From assembly GCA_032821775.1 (NCBI GenBank), contig JAVLRN010000005.1:2728001-2792000 (forward strand): a DNA stretch of 64,000 bases, written 5' to 3'. Numbering within the stretch: position 1 is the first letter of the stretch; each line of letters opens with the position of its first letter. Source of the stretch: Sanguinoderma infundibulare (lineage: Eukaryota; Basidiomycota; Agaricomycetes; Polyporales; Polyporaceae). This document shows positions 46,451 through 58,581 of the stretch, piece by piece. A program made the translations under genes and the position numbers. The notes under the pieces are model-generated. The model searched no databases, had not been told where the DNA came from, and worked only from the letters and a program-made list of their open reading frames with translations.

Positions 46451-47963
46451 GCTTACCGGAAGCGATGCATGTCCAATTGTCAAATGGGAGGGGGCCCTCG
46501 TTTCGATAGCCTCGCGGAAAACACGTTGAACAAGCGTGACGGTTGAGAAGACGTGACTTGAGGTTCGGGTCTCGAGTGCAGCGATGGGAGAAGGAGATAC
46601 GGAGAATAAGAGCGAAAGAAAGGACCGAATGAATGAATTCTGCAGGCTGAAGGATAGACTGAAGGGCCGGGGAGGAGGAGGCCACTGGAGGAGGAATCTG
46701 GGGGAAAGAGCGAGCAACGTGTTTGCCACGAGTTGGAGATGCGAAGCCTATGTAATCAGGATGCCCTTGTTGCCTGTACCTGCCGTAATAGGTGGGATAG
46801 GATACTACGGTCTGGCAGAGCAACAGTGCAAGGAAAGAAAGCACTGAGCCGGGAGCGAGATGGGGGAAGAGATGAGACCCGCAACGGTCGCCAGTGGCTG
46901 ATGCAGCCTGATGCACTGGCAGTCTCTGACTCTCCATCCAACTTCGATGCGTCGACCGGAAGCTGTTCCTGGGGTCCCTTGCCGCTACATCCTCTCAGCC
47001 GTTTCAACCACCCCCCAGCCGTCTGATCCCTAGGCACGCTGGTCAGTCTCAATGGGCCACCCCATCTACAACTCCTAGCTGCATATTCAGGCTGCTTGAG
47101 AAGACGTTTTGTGGCTACAAGACAAATCGACTTTAGGAAGATCTGCCAGGCACCAGGTTTGATCGAAACACTCGTCCAAATACGGCAACTGTCGTACGTT
47201 GTTTGTTCCGCAAGTTGCAATTGAAAGCTACCAGGTGCGTCTTGGCTGCGTCTGGGGCTTGTGTGGCGACTGGCATGGTCACCCAGAGCTGTATACTTCC
47301 ACGAGACGTTTTACAGCACTTCTATCCACTCCACATGGTCAGAAGACGTTGTGTTACCTATAAACAATACCAGGCAGCCGTCGGATAGACATACGTGAAA
47401 CTCGAATGCATCACAAGGCTGATGCGTGCCGTTGACGTAAACCAGGGTATGTTTAATTTGAAGTGGGGAACGCCATGACCTTGCAGTATCGATTTCTCAA
47501 TACTGTAACGATAATGAAAACCATATAGGACATCTGGTGTATCAATATGATCCATGACGCACCATGGCTCACATGGCTTCTTTTGATGGGAAGGGACGTC
47601 AAGGATAGAGCGGGCAAGTGACATCTTCCAAGCGTGAGACTCAAAGCTTCGAGCTTCAAGAACTCATCTCGCTTCCGATAACATATCTGTCCATGTCGGG
47701 ACATGGAATGGAAGCCACTTAACGTTCTACGTCATCTGCGGAGGCTTTTCAGTACATACATCCTCCAACATATCTGCAAGCCTCAAGGATGTCCATCGAG
47801 GACAGTGAGGATCCAAGGCATAACCGCGTGCTTACAACACATACATTACAAATTGAAAGCGACGATAAGAGAGTTAATGTACAGAGTTGATCTTGCGCAA
47901 CTGGATAGCTTCTTTCTAGGATGCATGTCTGACATCCGCCAAGGTCAGTGCAGGCTCACGCTG
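46451..47963. other. Intergenic region, 1.5 kb
   Basis: Contains the promoter of the serine-rich gene on the left and the 3' flank of the E2 gene on the right. Open frames are short and mutually overlapping. No tRNA, repeat or domain was recognised. Confidence 0.4.
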
Positions 47964-48895
47964 TCATTGTCGTGCGATAGCATACTTCTTCGTCCATTCC
48001 TTCGCCGTCGCAAGGAACTTGGCCTCATCATTCTTCATCATCTATGAATCGGTCCTTAGCCCGCCCCATAGCGCAATCTCTTCCGTTAACACTCACCGCA
48101 GCAATCTCGGGCTCGAAAGGGTCATCAGGGCTAGGGTTGTTTACCTTGTCCAGGATCGTTGACAGAACTGCGTGTGCTCGGTTAGCCAACAGGGCCCTGA
48201 CCTTTTACAAACTCTCGGCCGCTTACCAGATGAAAGGGTCACCGTAGGCTTCCACTTCAAACGCAGAAACGTTCAGTCACTCACCAATACAAGCCACGAC
48301 ATGGGTGCACATCCAACCAAACCCTGACACTCACCTGATCACGTAGTACTGGCACGCAGATCTGGCCTTCTTCGTTGATACCCGGGTGGTATATCTTAGT
48401 CGTAAACGTCACCTAGGAGGAGAATTGTAGGAAAGGGAGCTATCAGGAAGCCCGTTCCTGCTAGCAATGCGACCCTTTACTTACAGAAGGCGCCTTGAAT
48501 GGGAAGTTCTCCGGCAGGGTGAGGGTGAAGTGGAACGTCCCACCCTTGTATGGACTGTGTGACTATACCCGTCCCGATGAGCTTCAAGGAACCTCCCATG
48601 GTGGTTCAGCTTACCGCAGCCTTGATTGCGCACTTCCACTCGAACATGTTGTCTTCCAGCGGTTCGACTTTCAAGCCCTACGGAAACTCATGTAGCATAG
48701 AAGGCGTCAATTGGCGGGGCTACTTACATCGAGCGGGTTGTTGTTGATGTCTTTCAGTTCCTAAAATCGGCTGAGTACAGCGTATGTATCGCTTCATGAG
48801 GTCATCATAAGTGGTACCTTCTGAATCCGCCTGAAGGACAATCAGTTGTGCAGATTCCCTGGATATGAGTTTTTATCTCACCTCAATGCAGTCAT
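47964..48895 (-). CDS. Ubiquitin-conjugating enzyme E2 with HPG in place of HPN
   Basis: Takes ubiquitin (or a ubiquitin-like protein) from an E1 onto its Cys. Nine exons close in phase to 151 residues: 48895-48882, 48830-48818, 48760-48728, 48677-48615, 48562-48485, 48412-48335, 48254-48227, 48167-48097 and 48041-47964. The UBC fold is complete: [52 protein letters not shown], then [20 protein letters not shown] with the active Cys, [31 protein letters not shown] and [11 protein letters not shown]. It is closest in pattern to the UBE2L/UBC4 classes. The HPN motif reads HPG, so the usual Asn is absent. Two of the first exons are only 14 and 13 bases. Confidence 0.9.
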
Positions 48896-49338
48896 GGTTG
48901 CGCTGAACTGTTCGATTGGAAGTCTGGGTTGGCAAAGTGATGGTTCTGGGGAAAGTGGCGGTCGCGGTGCAAGGGCTGCCCTGGGCTGCCGGGCCGTATT
49001 CGGCCATTTTGGCGACCAAGGATAGTGGGCGCTTCCGACTGGATGTCTCTTGCAACACTTCCGCCACTTGGACTTGGTTCTCATCCATCCTCTCCCTTGC
49101 TCTCCTCTCACCCCACACAAACCGTGCGCTCGCCTCAGAAGTACCCTACGAAGTAGCGCTTCGAACTCAGTAGTCTAGCACGGCTTGTGCTACACCCCAG
49201 GTCACATTGGAAGGCAGGCAAAACATTTGGAGAGGGGCTCCTTCGTAGTTTCGGTTTCCGCCGCTCTGAAGGCTCGTCGTGAGTGTTCTCCAACTCCAGA
49301 CGAGTGTCTCGCCAACAGGCGATTTGACAAGGCTCGGT
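48896..49338. promoter_or_regulatory. Divergent spacer between the E2 gene and BRE2
   Basis: The 443 bases lie between start codons on opposite strands and should contain both promoters. No TATA box recognised. A minus-strand open frame here (48873-49118) reads into the E2 start region but lacks a domain and is probably 5' UTR. Confidence 0.45.
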
Positions 49339-51393
49339 ATGGAGGTTCCTGCCACCACCCGCGAAGCCTCACCGTCAGCAGCTGCTACTCCTCCCCCCGT
49401 GCCTATCGCCCTCACCCACACCCAGCCACAGCCCAGCAAAAAGCGCAAACATGCCGCCCTCGCGCACGCTGCCGCCTCGTCCCCAGCCCCCTCTGACCCA
49501 GGCGCGGGCACCCCGGCGCCAGAAAACCTCGTCCTTAGCTTCCGCCACGCCGACCTCGCCTCCCGCCCACGTCTGAGCATCTCACGGCACCCGGGCTTTG
49601 TCCCCGTGGGCCCCGGGTCCCGGTTCTACACCACGGAGCCGCTATGCACTAACCGCTTGGGCTTTCGCTACACCCCCGCCGGCGTTACGTCTCCCGAGAA
49701 CGCCATCCCCTTCCGCACCATTGAATCCCATCCAACGCACTTCCGCGTGTCCTGGGAAGACCGGAGCCCGTTCATCAAAGTCACCCAGGATGGTCTGTAC
49801 CTGCAGGGTGATAAAGGCTTCCGGAGCGCGCGCTGCAACGCGCCCATGCGCGAGGGCCGGTGGTACATGGAGGTCAAGATCGACCTAGGGCTGGGCGACA
49901 AGCCGGTGGGCATGAAGCGCAAGGAGGGCAGTCACGTCCGTCTCGGCTGGGCACGCCGCGAGGCCCCACTTAACGCGCCCGCGGGGTACGACGGCTACAG
50001 CTACGCCGTGCGCGACAGGTCCGGCGAGAAGGTGCACCTCTCACGCACGCGCCCATACGGCCGTCCGTTCCAGACGGGGGACGTCGTCGGGATGTACATC
50101 TGCCTGCCCCCGCGGCGCAAACCGGAAAAGCGCGACCCGTACGACCCTGCGCACATCAAGCGGGAACGGATCGCCATTGAGTTCAAGGGCCAGGAGTACT
50201 TCGAGTCCCTCGAGTACCCCCAGACCAAGGAGATGATCGCGCTCATGGACGCGAGCGACCGCTCCAAGGCCACGGACGCCAAGTCCCTCCCGTCGTCGTC
50301 GACCAAGAAGAGCGCGACGGTCAAGAACCTGCCCTCGACCGGGCGCGGCAAGGCCGGCGCGCCCGAGACGACGCCGATGCGACCCGTGCCGACGCTGGGC
50401 AGCGAGTCGTACGTCGCGTTCTTCATCAACGGCGAGTGCCAGGGGATCGCGTTCCAGGACCTGTACGACTACCTCCCGCTCCGCACGCCCCCAAACAAGG
50501 CTGAGCAGAAGAAGCAGCGCGCGAACAAGGAGGGCATCCGCGAGCACAAGGAGAACCCGTTCGACGACGGCACGCTCGGCTACTACCCGTTCATCTCCCT
50601 CTTCAACGGCGCGCAGGTCCACATCAACCCCGGCCCTGATTTTTCCTTTCCCCCGCCGCCCGACATCGACGCCGTGGTCGCGAACCCGGCCGAGGTGGAC
50701 ATCAAACCCCAGCCGGACAGCAAGCGCACTTGGCGTCCCATGTGCGAGCGGTACGGCGAGTTCATGAAGGAGCAATGGGTCATGGACGAGCAAGAAGAGA
50801 ACGAGGCGCCGAAACACCAGCTCGGCCGCGCGCGCTCCTCAGCCGCCGCGGACGGCGGCGCCCAAGCCCAGGCCGACGCCGAGGGGGAGCAGGCGCGGCA
50901 CGACAAGGCGGAGCAGCAGAAGGCGAAGCGCAAGGCCCAGGCCACCGCGCGGCGCGAACGCAAGAGCGCGCAAAAGGCGCACGACGCCGAAGCGACCTCG
51001 GCCCAGCACTCGAACGCGAACAAGCGGGCGAGGACCGCGGAGCAGTCGCCCGCGCCGGCGCTGGGCAGGTTCTCCCGGAACGACCCTGCGCTGGCCTCGG
51101 GCGAGTGCTACGCCCCGCCGATGATCATCCCGAGCTTCGACACCGCTGGTGTGCACGACGCCGCGACTCCGGGCAGCGAGCGGATACCGTCGCCCGCGCC
51201 GACCGCGACGTCCAGCATCGACGCGCAGATCGCTGGGCTGGCGGGGTACAACGACAACAGCGCGTATAACACGGACTATGACGAGGGCGAGCCCGTCCCG
51301 CACGACGGCGGTGCCGAGACCGACGGAGACGTGGAGATCGAAGTGGACCCCATAGAAGACGCTGTCAACTATTCTTACGGCGTGCGCCGCTAG
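49339..51393 (+). CDS. BRE2: COMPASS subunit Bre2/ASH2L with SPRY domain
   Basis: Nuclear subunit of the COMPASS (SET1) histone H3K4 methyltransferase. A single exon of 684 residues starts MEVPATTREASPSAAATPPP. After a Pro/Ala-rich, basic N-terminus (KKRKHAALAHAA) the split SPRY domain follows: RFYTTEPLCTNRLGFRYTPA, HFRVSWEDRSPFIKVTQDGL, REGRWYMEVKIDLGLGDKPV, HVRLGWARREAPLNAPAGYD, YSYAVRDRSGEKVHLSRTRP and TGDVVGMYICLPPRRKPEKR. After a Ser/Lys insert come YVAFFINGECQGIAFQDLYD and LGYYPFISLFNGAQVHINPG. The C-terminal third is charged, with Ala/Glu/Arg-rich coil (QQKAKRKAQATARRERKSAQ) and an acidic end. The insert interrupting SPRY is typical of fungal Bre2. No intron, unlike almost all neighbours. 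Confidence 0.9.
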   Translation: MEVPATTREASPSAAATPPPVPIALTHTQPQPSKKRKHAALAHAAASSPAPSDPGAGTPAPENLVLSFRHADLASRPRLSISRHPGFVPVGPGSRFYTTEPLCTNRLGFRYTPAGVTSPENAIPFRTIESHPTHFRVSWEDRSPFIKVTQDGLYLQGDKGFRSARCNAPMREGRWYMEVKIDLGLGDKPVGMKRKEGSHVRLGWARREAPLNAPAGYDGYSYAVRDRSGEKVHLSRTRPYGRPFQTGDVVGMYICLPPRRKPEKRDPYDPAHIKRERIAIEFKGQEYFESLEYPQTKEMIALMDASDRSKATDAKSLPSSSTKKSATVKNLPSTGRGKAGAPETTPMRPVPTLGSESYVAFFINGECQGIAFQDLYDYLPLRTPPNKAEQKKQRANKEGIREHKENPFDDGTLGYYPFISLFNGAQVHINPGPDFSFPPPPDIDAVVANPAEVDIKPQPDSKRTWRPMCERYGEFMKEQWVMDEQEENEAPKHQLGRARSSAAADGGAQAQADAEGEQARHDKAEQQKAKRKAQATARRERKSAQKAHDAEATSAQHSNANKRARTAEQSPAPALGRFSRNDPALASGECYAPPMIIPSFDTAGVHDAATPGSERIPSPAPTATSSIDAQIAGLAGYNDNSAYNTDYDEGEPVPHDGGAETDGDVEIEVDPIEDAVNYSYGVRR

Positions 51394-51675
51394 CACCAGT
51401 GCCGGTATCATTATCCTGTAGTGTACCCGACGGACGGCGGACTTTGAACAGGAACTGTTGTTGTGCAACACACGGTGTAGAACGAATATTACATTGCGTG
51501 CGATAATGGTAGTGGATACAGAGGGGTATACAGGAAGCGGAAGCGATTATGACAGCTCGACGTCGGGGGTGGGCACCTCAGCAGGGAAAGGCGAGCAGTG
51601 ACGAACGTAAAAGATAGCGTGCGTGGATGCGGACAGCATGAGGAGGACTCCAAGCAAGAAAGGAACACTAAATTT

Positions 51676-54600
51676 TCACCATCGCGGCGGAGGAGACTGC
51701 ACGGTATAGCTGCACCCCGGAGTCAGGACGTCGTCCACGTCGAAGTGGATAACACTTACCCCTTCGTGATACCGTTGCCCTTCGAAATCTCGACCCGGAT
51801 GTCCCATATGAGACCACCGGACGAGGGATCCCATCTCACACTGCACCAGTTGCGCTTGCCCATAATGTACTTGCTTTTCGGTGCGGACACGCCGTCAGTG
51901 TCCTTGTCGAAGATGGGAATCTTAAGGGCAATTAGCAAGGATGCAGTTGGCTCATTGAGGAACAGTTACTCACCATGGTCTCATCCGTCTCTTCGTGATG
52001 AAGCGTCTTGTGAGTTTTCGTGGAGAGCGCGGACACCATGGTGATGACGCCGTTCGGTGGTCTGCAGAATGAGCCATTCAGACTCGACCGACCATCGTGT
52101 CTGCGGAACCACCTCCGCTACTTACGGAGTGTTAACGATAGCACCTAGGCAAACTCTGGTCAGCAAAGACCCGCGGAATGGTCGAGAGAAGCTTACTTGA
52201 CACGACGTTGACCATGTATCGATGATCCGAAGCCGGAGGGACATCATTCTTTTTCTTCTCCCTCACGAGCGTCTTGAACACCCCAACTGCCGCGCAATGG
52301 ACATCGCCCGAGATGAAGCTCACGCGCGCGTGGGTCGCCTTCGCGTACTTTTGGAGCTCGACGACGAACCAATTCCTCTCCTTCTTGTGTGATTTGGCCG
52401 TCCAGTGGTCGTTCTGCAAAAAAAGAATGAGCGTGCACGTTCTCGGAGATCGGGCAAAGAGGTTGCTCACAAGGTCGTCGAGCAGCTCCGCGTCTGCGTT
52501 GAACTTGTTCACGAAACCGGACATACCGAGAGAACCGCTCCGACCGAGGGCGACCAATGGATTCAGCTTCGAGTCCAGCGCACTCTCGAGGAACACCATG
52601 CGGGGGTAGGCGATTGGGATACCTGTGATCACATACGTTTGCGCTCGAAAGCTTTCTAAACGTCACGCAACATACCTAATTGAATGACCATATGCTCCAC
52701 GGTTCGTGGAAGCGTATACATGCGGGAAAACACAGCCTTGTACTCCGTCGGGCTGCACACTTGATCCTTCTTGCGCTCCGCTCTGAGCGGCATGTCAGCG
52801 GATGAAATAGCCATCTCTGATGATGCGCATACCGGCAGTCAAGAAGCAGCATGTAGACGTGCGGACCCATCCATGTCAAGAACGAATGCGACGGGAATGG
52901 GACGTAGGGACCGTCGCCGCCGATGACTAGGGACTTGAAGGGATGACGCCTGTCATCTTTTCCGTCGACGTCCACTGCATCGGATGATAAGCTTATAAAA
53001 TGGCGACGCGCACATTCGTGCCTTACCGTTGATGAAGCACTGGAACAAAAGGAAAAAGAAATAGCCACGCGACCCGATTCTACAAAGAACCGTCGCACGG
53101 TCGAAGACCGAGGGATGTGGAGCAGAACGCAAGGCACAACGTCAACACAAACTCGGTAGCTAAAATTGGTCGATCTTACGTGTTGAACACCGAGGACCTC
53201 ATCAGGTCGTCGGGATCTAAGAATGCGCGTCAAAAACTTGGAAGCGTGGGGACGATTAAGATCGAGAGAACTGACAACTGCCAAAGCCGTCGATCTTTGA
53301 GGTGGAGCATCAGTTCTGATATTCGTCAGGCCAATTTGTCTGTTGACCCTTACCAAGTCTGCGTGAGTGGACATGTTAGCGTGCACAAGGTACAAAGGTT
53401 TTGCTCAGGCGCTCACCGTGGTCATCTGGAGCATTGGCTCAGTCAGCAATGGCGCCAACTGCACGATACAAGAGACAGATACGTACCAAGCATGTTGAGC
53501 ATTGGTCTGTCGCGACGGACGTCAACGTCAGCGTCAACTCCATTTCTTCATATATACGAGAAAGGCGACGAAGAAGCAAACACCCACATTGTGCTGTTCG
53601 CCCGAGCGAACGCGCCGCTTCGGAACGATTGGCAATAGTGGTTAAAGAAGAACCGATCTATCGCCACAGCCATCTCCTCGGTCAGTCGGTAGTTCTGCTT
53701 GTTCTCCGGCTTTGTTTGGTTGACCCAGTCTTGCAATTCCGGTTCCCGAATGATGCTGTCGCAGTACAGCTGGTCGCCGCCTCCCACCAGTGCGTGGTAC
53801 GGCTCCTCGGCATGGTGAGCCAAGAGGTCCATCCAAACTGGATCGTAGCCGCTCTTGAACCCGGGGCCCCGGAAGTCGTCGGGATTCACGCCGGAACTGA
53901 ACCCATTACACTATCGACATTTAACATCGGCGGTCGCTCCACCGGAGGCAAGACGGATGACTCACTGAATAAGCAGCCCAGCGCATGTTCTGATTGCGGC
54001 CGGGGACATGGAAGTTGAGCTCGATGCCATTATTAATGGTGTAATTAATCTTCATCTCATGGTCCGTGAGGGGAACCTCAATCATGAAGCGCCAGAAAGT
54101 AAACGTTCTGGATTCCATTCCAAGTCAGCTGTGTGGCCTGACGCATAGGATGGGAGGAGAACGGAAACATACCCTCCATTACCGTAATACACGTAAAGCT
54201 CCTTCCCGTCAACACGTCGCTGCTCAACATTAGCGTGGAAGCCATTAAATGACCCATTTTCCAGAATCGGAGAAGCGGGGGCAGCAAGAGAGAGGGGGTC
54301 CGCAGGGTGGGGTGCAAGGTCGAAAGACTGTCCGTGCGTTCGGGTCGAGGGCTGCCGCTTGAGGTTACCGTTCGACGGCGTGAAATGGGGATCCCAATTA
54401 TACGTCAGACAGGGAAGCGGCTCGTAAACAGAACCTGCGTCTGCAGCTACACGAGGAATGGTGCTCAGCCTCCGCTTCTTGCGCGCTCGGTGCCAGAAGG
54501 CGGGCGGTACTCACTGACAATCATCGCCGCTCCACGCCACACCCCGTCCTCGCCCACGGTGTCATAGCGCAGTAAAGGACCAACCATGAACTGGAGGTAG

Positions 54601-55041
54601 GGCGTCATGCGCGCGACGCGGAGGTGCTTGGACCGCTCGACGGCGTTCATGTTCGCGAACATCGAGTAGGTGGAGTTCGCGCCGGAAAGCGTGGACTCGG
54701 TGCGCGAGGTCGCGTCAGACCCACTGGCGTTGCTCGGGATACGCCCGATGTGACTGTTCCACGCGGCGTCCTTCGGCGGGAGCGGAGGCGGAGGACCAAT
54801 AGAGGGGGCGGGGGACGGGGGCGGGAGGTTGAAACCCCCGACGAAGGGTTCAGTCATGGGCCCGACTTCCTCGACGGGTTGGAACTTGCCGTCTGGCCCT
54901 CTCTGAGGCATGCTCCATCGGGCTTCATCCTGCACGTCGAGCGCGAGCAACGTCAACAGACGTGGACCTGAACGCGGCGCGGCGCGCGGCGGGACCTACC
55001 TTGTTCGCTCGCTGCCAAGCGTGCCATCCGGGATTGTCCAT
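51676..55041 (-). CDS. PhoD-like metallophosphatase
   Basis: Predicted metal-dependent phosphatase or phosphodiesterase of the PhoD superfamily; the fungal branch is uncharacterised. Start at 55041 (MDNPGWHAWQRANK), exon 1 ending at 55000 and joining 54929 (DEARWSMPQRGPD). The N-terminal 100 residues are Pro-rich. A beta-sandwich part follows (SVYEPLPCLTYNWDPHFTPS, FMIEVPLTDHEMKINYTINN). The catalytic part has NPDDFRGPGFKSGYDPVWMD, HALVGGGDQLYCDSIIREPE with the metal-binding GGDQ-Tyr motif, QNYRLTEEMAVAIDRFFFNH, and later THARVSFISGDVHCAAVGVF with the GDVH motif. The C-terminus reads NWCSVRWDPSSGGLIWDIRV then GYTVQSPPPRW before TGA at 51676-51678. Many short exons; a few in the 52.7-53.5 kb part were not resolved. 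No signal peptide seen. Confidence 0.85.
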
Positions 55042-55534
55042 GAAGTTTGAAATGCACCGCGCGTGGGGATGCGATAAGCGAGAGCGTGAGTGAAGTGGCG
55101 AGGGTTCTGTGGGAGTGGTCGGAGGAGAAGGAGGAGGGGAGGCTGAGCGGGAGCGGAGTGGAGAGGGATATGATGAGACTAATATTCGCCACACAGCAGC
55201 ACGCAGCCGGGCCCCAGTGGCAGCCGGCACAGCTGATCGAAGGACTTGGCCGGAACGCGCCACAGACGTAACCCATCTCTAGGGGTTGCACCTCAACACC
55301 CCCGTTCATCCCCATGTCCGCATCGCCTGGCCACAACGCCTCGTGCGACCTACAACAGCAGGAGTGGCAACAAAATGATTCGCAAGTAGTAGTATTGTAG
55401 AGTTTCATCCAACATGTCCAGATATCAAGCCATCAAACACTGGCCGAGTCCTGACCTCGCCAAGTCTAGGATCTCCTTGGCCCCTCCACTCCGGACTTTA
55501 TGCAATGTCGTCATGGCTAGTCACTGACTACAGC
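55042..55534. other. Spacer between CAP and the PhoD-like gene
   Basis: Nearly 500 bases between two minus-strand genes, holding the CAP 3' UTR and the PhoD-like promoter. No coding signal of its own. Confidence 0.4.
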
Positions 55535-57566
55535 TCATCCAGCGTGCTCCACGGCGGCGGTCACAAGCTTGCCGTTCACAATCGTCGTCCTGAACATCTC
55601 CGGCACAGGATGTTCGTTGAAAACACCTTCCTCCTCGCCCTCCACCGGCACACTGATGTTGATGCTGCTGCACTTGGCCGTCGTGATCTCCACGTCCAGG
55701 CAGTCCTTCGAGAGGTAGATCTGGCCCGAATCTGTCGAATCGAGCTGGATCGTCGGCGCCTTTCCCGTGATCTGCAGTGCGAACGATGGCGAGTTCGTCA
55801 CCGACACACACGAGATGACCGATTCGACCAGCACACTCGTCTTCGTGCAATTCACTGTTCCAGCATGCAGTAAGTCCCAATCAGTATGCGGCAGCGACAA
55901 ACTCGACTGAATGGTGCGAACCGAGGGTGATAGCGTTCACCTTGCCCTTGATGACGATCGTCGAGCTCTTGCACCCGAACAGGTTCACCGTCTGGCTGAG
56001 CTCCACGTTATCAACCGTCAACGGAGATTGGTTCTCTTGGTATTCCTGCACAGGTTGAACGACGACCATCAGTATCAACATCGGCGTTTCGCTTCATGCC
56101 ATGTGGGTTACTTACAATGATCCACTTGTTGCCCTCCAGCGCGAACTTTGCCGGCTTCTTGCCCATCAGAGCCTGAGGTTTGCTCGGCTTCAATGGCCGT
56201 TTCCCAGCAGCTACGCGCATCTCAGCACTCTTGACTTGTAAAGGGAAAAGTTGAAACGTACGCGAGGAATTGCTCGCAGGAACGGTACCGCTTGCTCTCA
56301 GCGCTGGGTTCTTGTGTGTCATTTCGCTCTTGTCCACTTTCCGCAGGCCTTTCGTGACGTCTTCTCCGCGGTTGAGTTGCTCGAAAACAGCAGCGATGCC
56401 TCCGCCCGCAACGGGTGCAGCAGCGCCTGCGGGAACAGGTGGAGGCGGTGGAGGCGGGGGTGGAGGTGATCCGCCCACGGCGACCGGCGGCTTCGAGGAA
56501 GCCTTGTACTGCTCAATATCAATACCCTGCAGAGGAGCGTGAGCAGGACACGGAGAAGGATGTTGAACTGCATTACATTAGAGTTCCACTTCAGGCCGGT
56601 GGTGTGAAAGTCCATGATGTATTTCCTCATGTCCTCCAGCAGCGAGATGTATCCTTTCACCCATTCTGCGTGCTTGGGATCCCTGATGAGCAGCATGAGC
56701 CATCCTCGACGGTCAACACAATTACGAGCGATCTTACTTCTCCTTGAACTCCTTAATGACCCGGTTCCCATAGAATTGTGTTGAGTCCTTGATCTCAGCG
56801 ACGTACGGGCCGGGTTTTTCAGGCTACCGGGCAAAGTGTTAAAGATTTGGAACCAAGAAACCGAGGATAGACTCACAGCAGCGACCCATCCGACACACGG
56901 CGCACCCTCGGCAACGGTCGAAAGATGGTTGAACCATTCCCTGTCCTTGCGGTTCGCCTCCTTCGCGCGCGTGATCGCCTCGATGTCCTTGTGGAGCGGC
57001 AAAAGCAACTTCTCGAACTCGCTCTGGTCGGGCTGCTTGCACGCCGCAGCGAGGAGCAGCATCTCGCGGAGGTCCTTGAACTCCTGCTCGACGAGTCCGA
57101 TCTACTCCACACGCAAACACCCCACATGAATGCGCGTATTCAGATCGATAGCGGGTATGGGACGTACCTGTTCGACAACGGACGGACTCGCGAAGCTCTT
57201 TGTGAGCACGACGAACGGCCTCAGCTTGCCCTCCATAACCATCTCATCGAACGCAGCGACGCTTCTCGGGGTGTCAGTGGGACCGGCAGAGCTCGCGATC
57301 GCCGCGTGCGGCGGAGGCAGAGGCGGCGGGACTGGGGTCGGCTCAGCATTCGTAGAGGGAGAAGTGGCCGTAGATGCAGCAACTGCGCCCTGCGCCGAGG
57401 GCGGGAGGTAGGACGTCGCGAGAGACGCAAGGTCCTCCAGGCGGGAGGTCGTCGCCTCGAGCCTGCACAACGAAAGCGATTGTTATGCGGGCGAGCGAGG
57501 GGGACGCGTGGCGCACACGCACCTCTTGATGATGGTCGCAAGCGAGTGCAGCCCGCCGGACGCCAT
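55535..57566 (-). CDS. SRV2: Adenylyl cyclase-associated protein (CAP/Srv2)
   Basis: Actin-monomer recycling factor that also links adenylyl cyclase to Ras in fungi; cortical actin patches. Start at 57566 (MASGGLHSLATIIKRLEATT), with the N-terminal cyclase-binding helix ending RLEDLASLATSYLPPSA. The helical folded domain covers FVVLTKSFASPSVVEQ, EFKDLREMLLLAAACKQPDQ, HKDIEAITRAKEANRKDREW, then PGPYVAEIKDSTQFYGNRVI and HAEWVKGYISLLEDMRKYIM. A poly-Pro profilin-binding run is followed by a WH2-like KGLRKVDKSEMTHKNPALRA. The beta-helix CARP domain has WIIEYQENQSPLTVDNVELS, CKSSTIVIKGKVNAITL and ISCVSVTNSPSFALQITGKA, ending VTAAVEHAG at TGA 55535-55537. Complete domain set and normal length. Confidence 0.93.
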
Positions 57567-57989
57567 TGGAGATGATTGTACGTACGGCTGCGTGGACTTC
57601 GTGGTGGATTATGGGGTCGTGAGGAGTATCTGGTCGTGAGCGGGGCGGACTGCTATCTGAGGAGATGCAAGGCGGATGGGAGGCGGAGGACGTCGTGCTC
57701 GCTGTGCAACGCATGTGGCGGATATGCTCGAGACCGGAACAGACCGAAGCGATGCATGCCATGATCACCGTCGATTCCCTTGGGCTGCTTCCCTTCGTTG
57801 CTTCCTCCCGGTCCACCCTATACAAACCTCCAACTCTAGCTCTTTGTGCATGCAACGGTTGCAGGTATTCGCACTTGCGAAATGGGCAAACTAGGAACCC
57901 ATGCATAACAAGCGGCCGTAGAGTTCTCATGGTTACGTCCGTGAACGGAGTACAGTGCAAAGCATGGCAGGATGCAATGACGACGACGA
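57567..57989. other. Spacer between the GGQ protein gene and CAP
   Basis: About 420 bases with the CAP promoter and the 3' flank of the GGQ protein gene. No coding signal on either strand. Confidence 0.4.
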
Positions 57990-58555
57990 CTACTGAGGTA
58001 GACTGAGTTCCTCATCGCTATTGTCTTCCGTCTCCTTCTCCTCCCCCCGCTGCTTCTTCTTGGCCTTCTTCCTCCGGCGCCGTTCTCGCTCGATCTGCTT
58101 GGCTTTCTGCATCTCTTGCTTGGACAGACCTGGGTTGTACAGCGCATCCAGCTACGGCGACCTCAGTACCAACATTCGGACCGTTGACGATTTCTCAGAC
58201 CTTATCCAGCAGGATCTTCCGTGCGAGCTTTCTGTTCTGCTTGAGAGAGCGGGTCTCTTGGCATGAGACACGGAACCCAGTTGGCTTGTGCAGGAGCTGG
58301 ACGTTGTTCTCTGTCTTGTTCACCGATTGCCCGCCGGGGCCGCTGCCTGTGACCAGTGATCATTCGCATTAACAGGGAATACGGTACCAACATGGACGAC
58401 CCAGAACCTCGCACGAATGACTCTTCCAAGTCCTCCTCCTTCAACTCGGGCACCACACGACCCTTGCTTGCCTTCTTGAGCTGAGAGTAGTATCGCGGTA
58501 CACTTGGTCTGGCCTCACTCGGACTGGCAGAAGAGGACGACTCAGAGCTAGTCAT
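57990..58555 (-). CDS. MTRFR: GGQ-motif mitochondrial release-factor-like protein
   Basis: Small RF1-domain protein of the C12orf65/MTRFR type that rescues stalled mitochondrial ribosomes by hydrolysing peptidyl-tRNA. Exons 58555-58408, 58346-58201 and 58151-57990 close to 151 residues. The core reads [20 protein letters not shown] then [20 protein letters not shown], with the invariant GGQ, followed by [20 protein letters not shown] and a strongly basic C-terminal tail ([20 protein letters not shown]) that would bind the ribosome. The predicted N-terminus ([20 protein letters not shown]) is Ser-rich and not a typical presequence. The ATG lies only 26 bases after the MZM1 stop on the same strand; see findings for a possible fused transcript. 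Confidence 0.87.
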
Positions 58556-58581
58556 GAGGAGCAGCACCTATTTCAGGATCG

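Noticed and set aside
50041..50817. 258-codon minus-strand frame rich in Arg, Val and Leu
   Set aside because: Antisense shadow of the intronless BRE2 reading frame.
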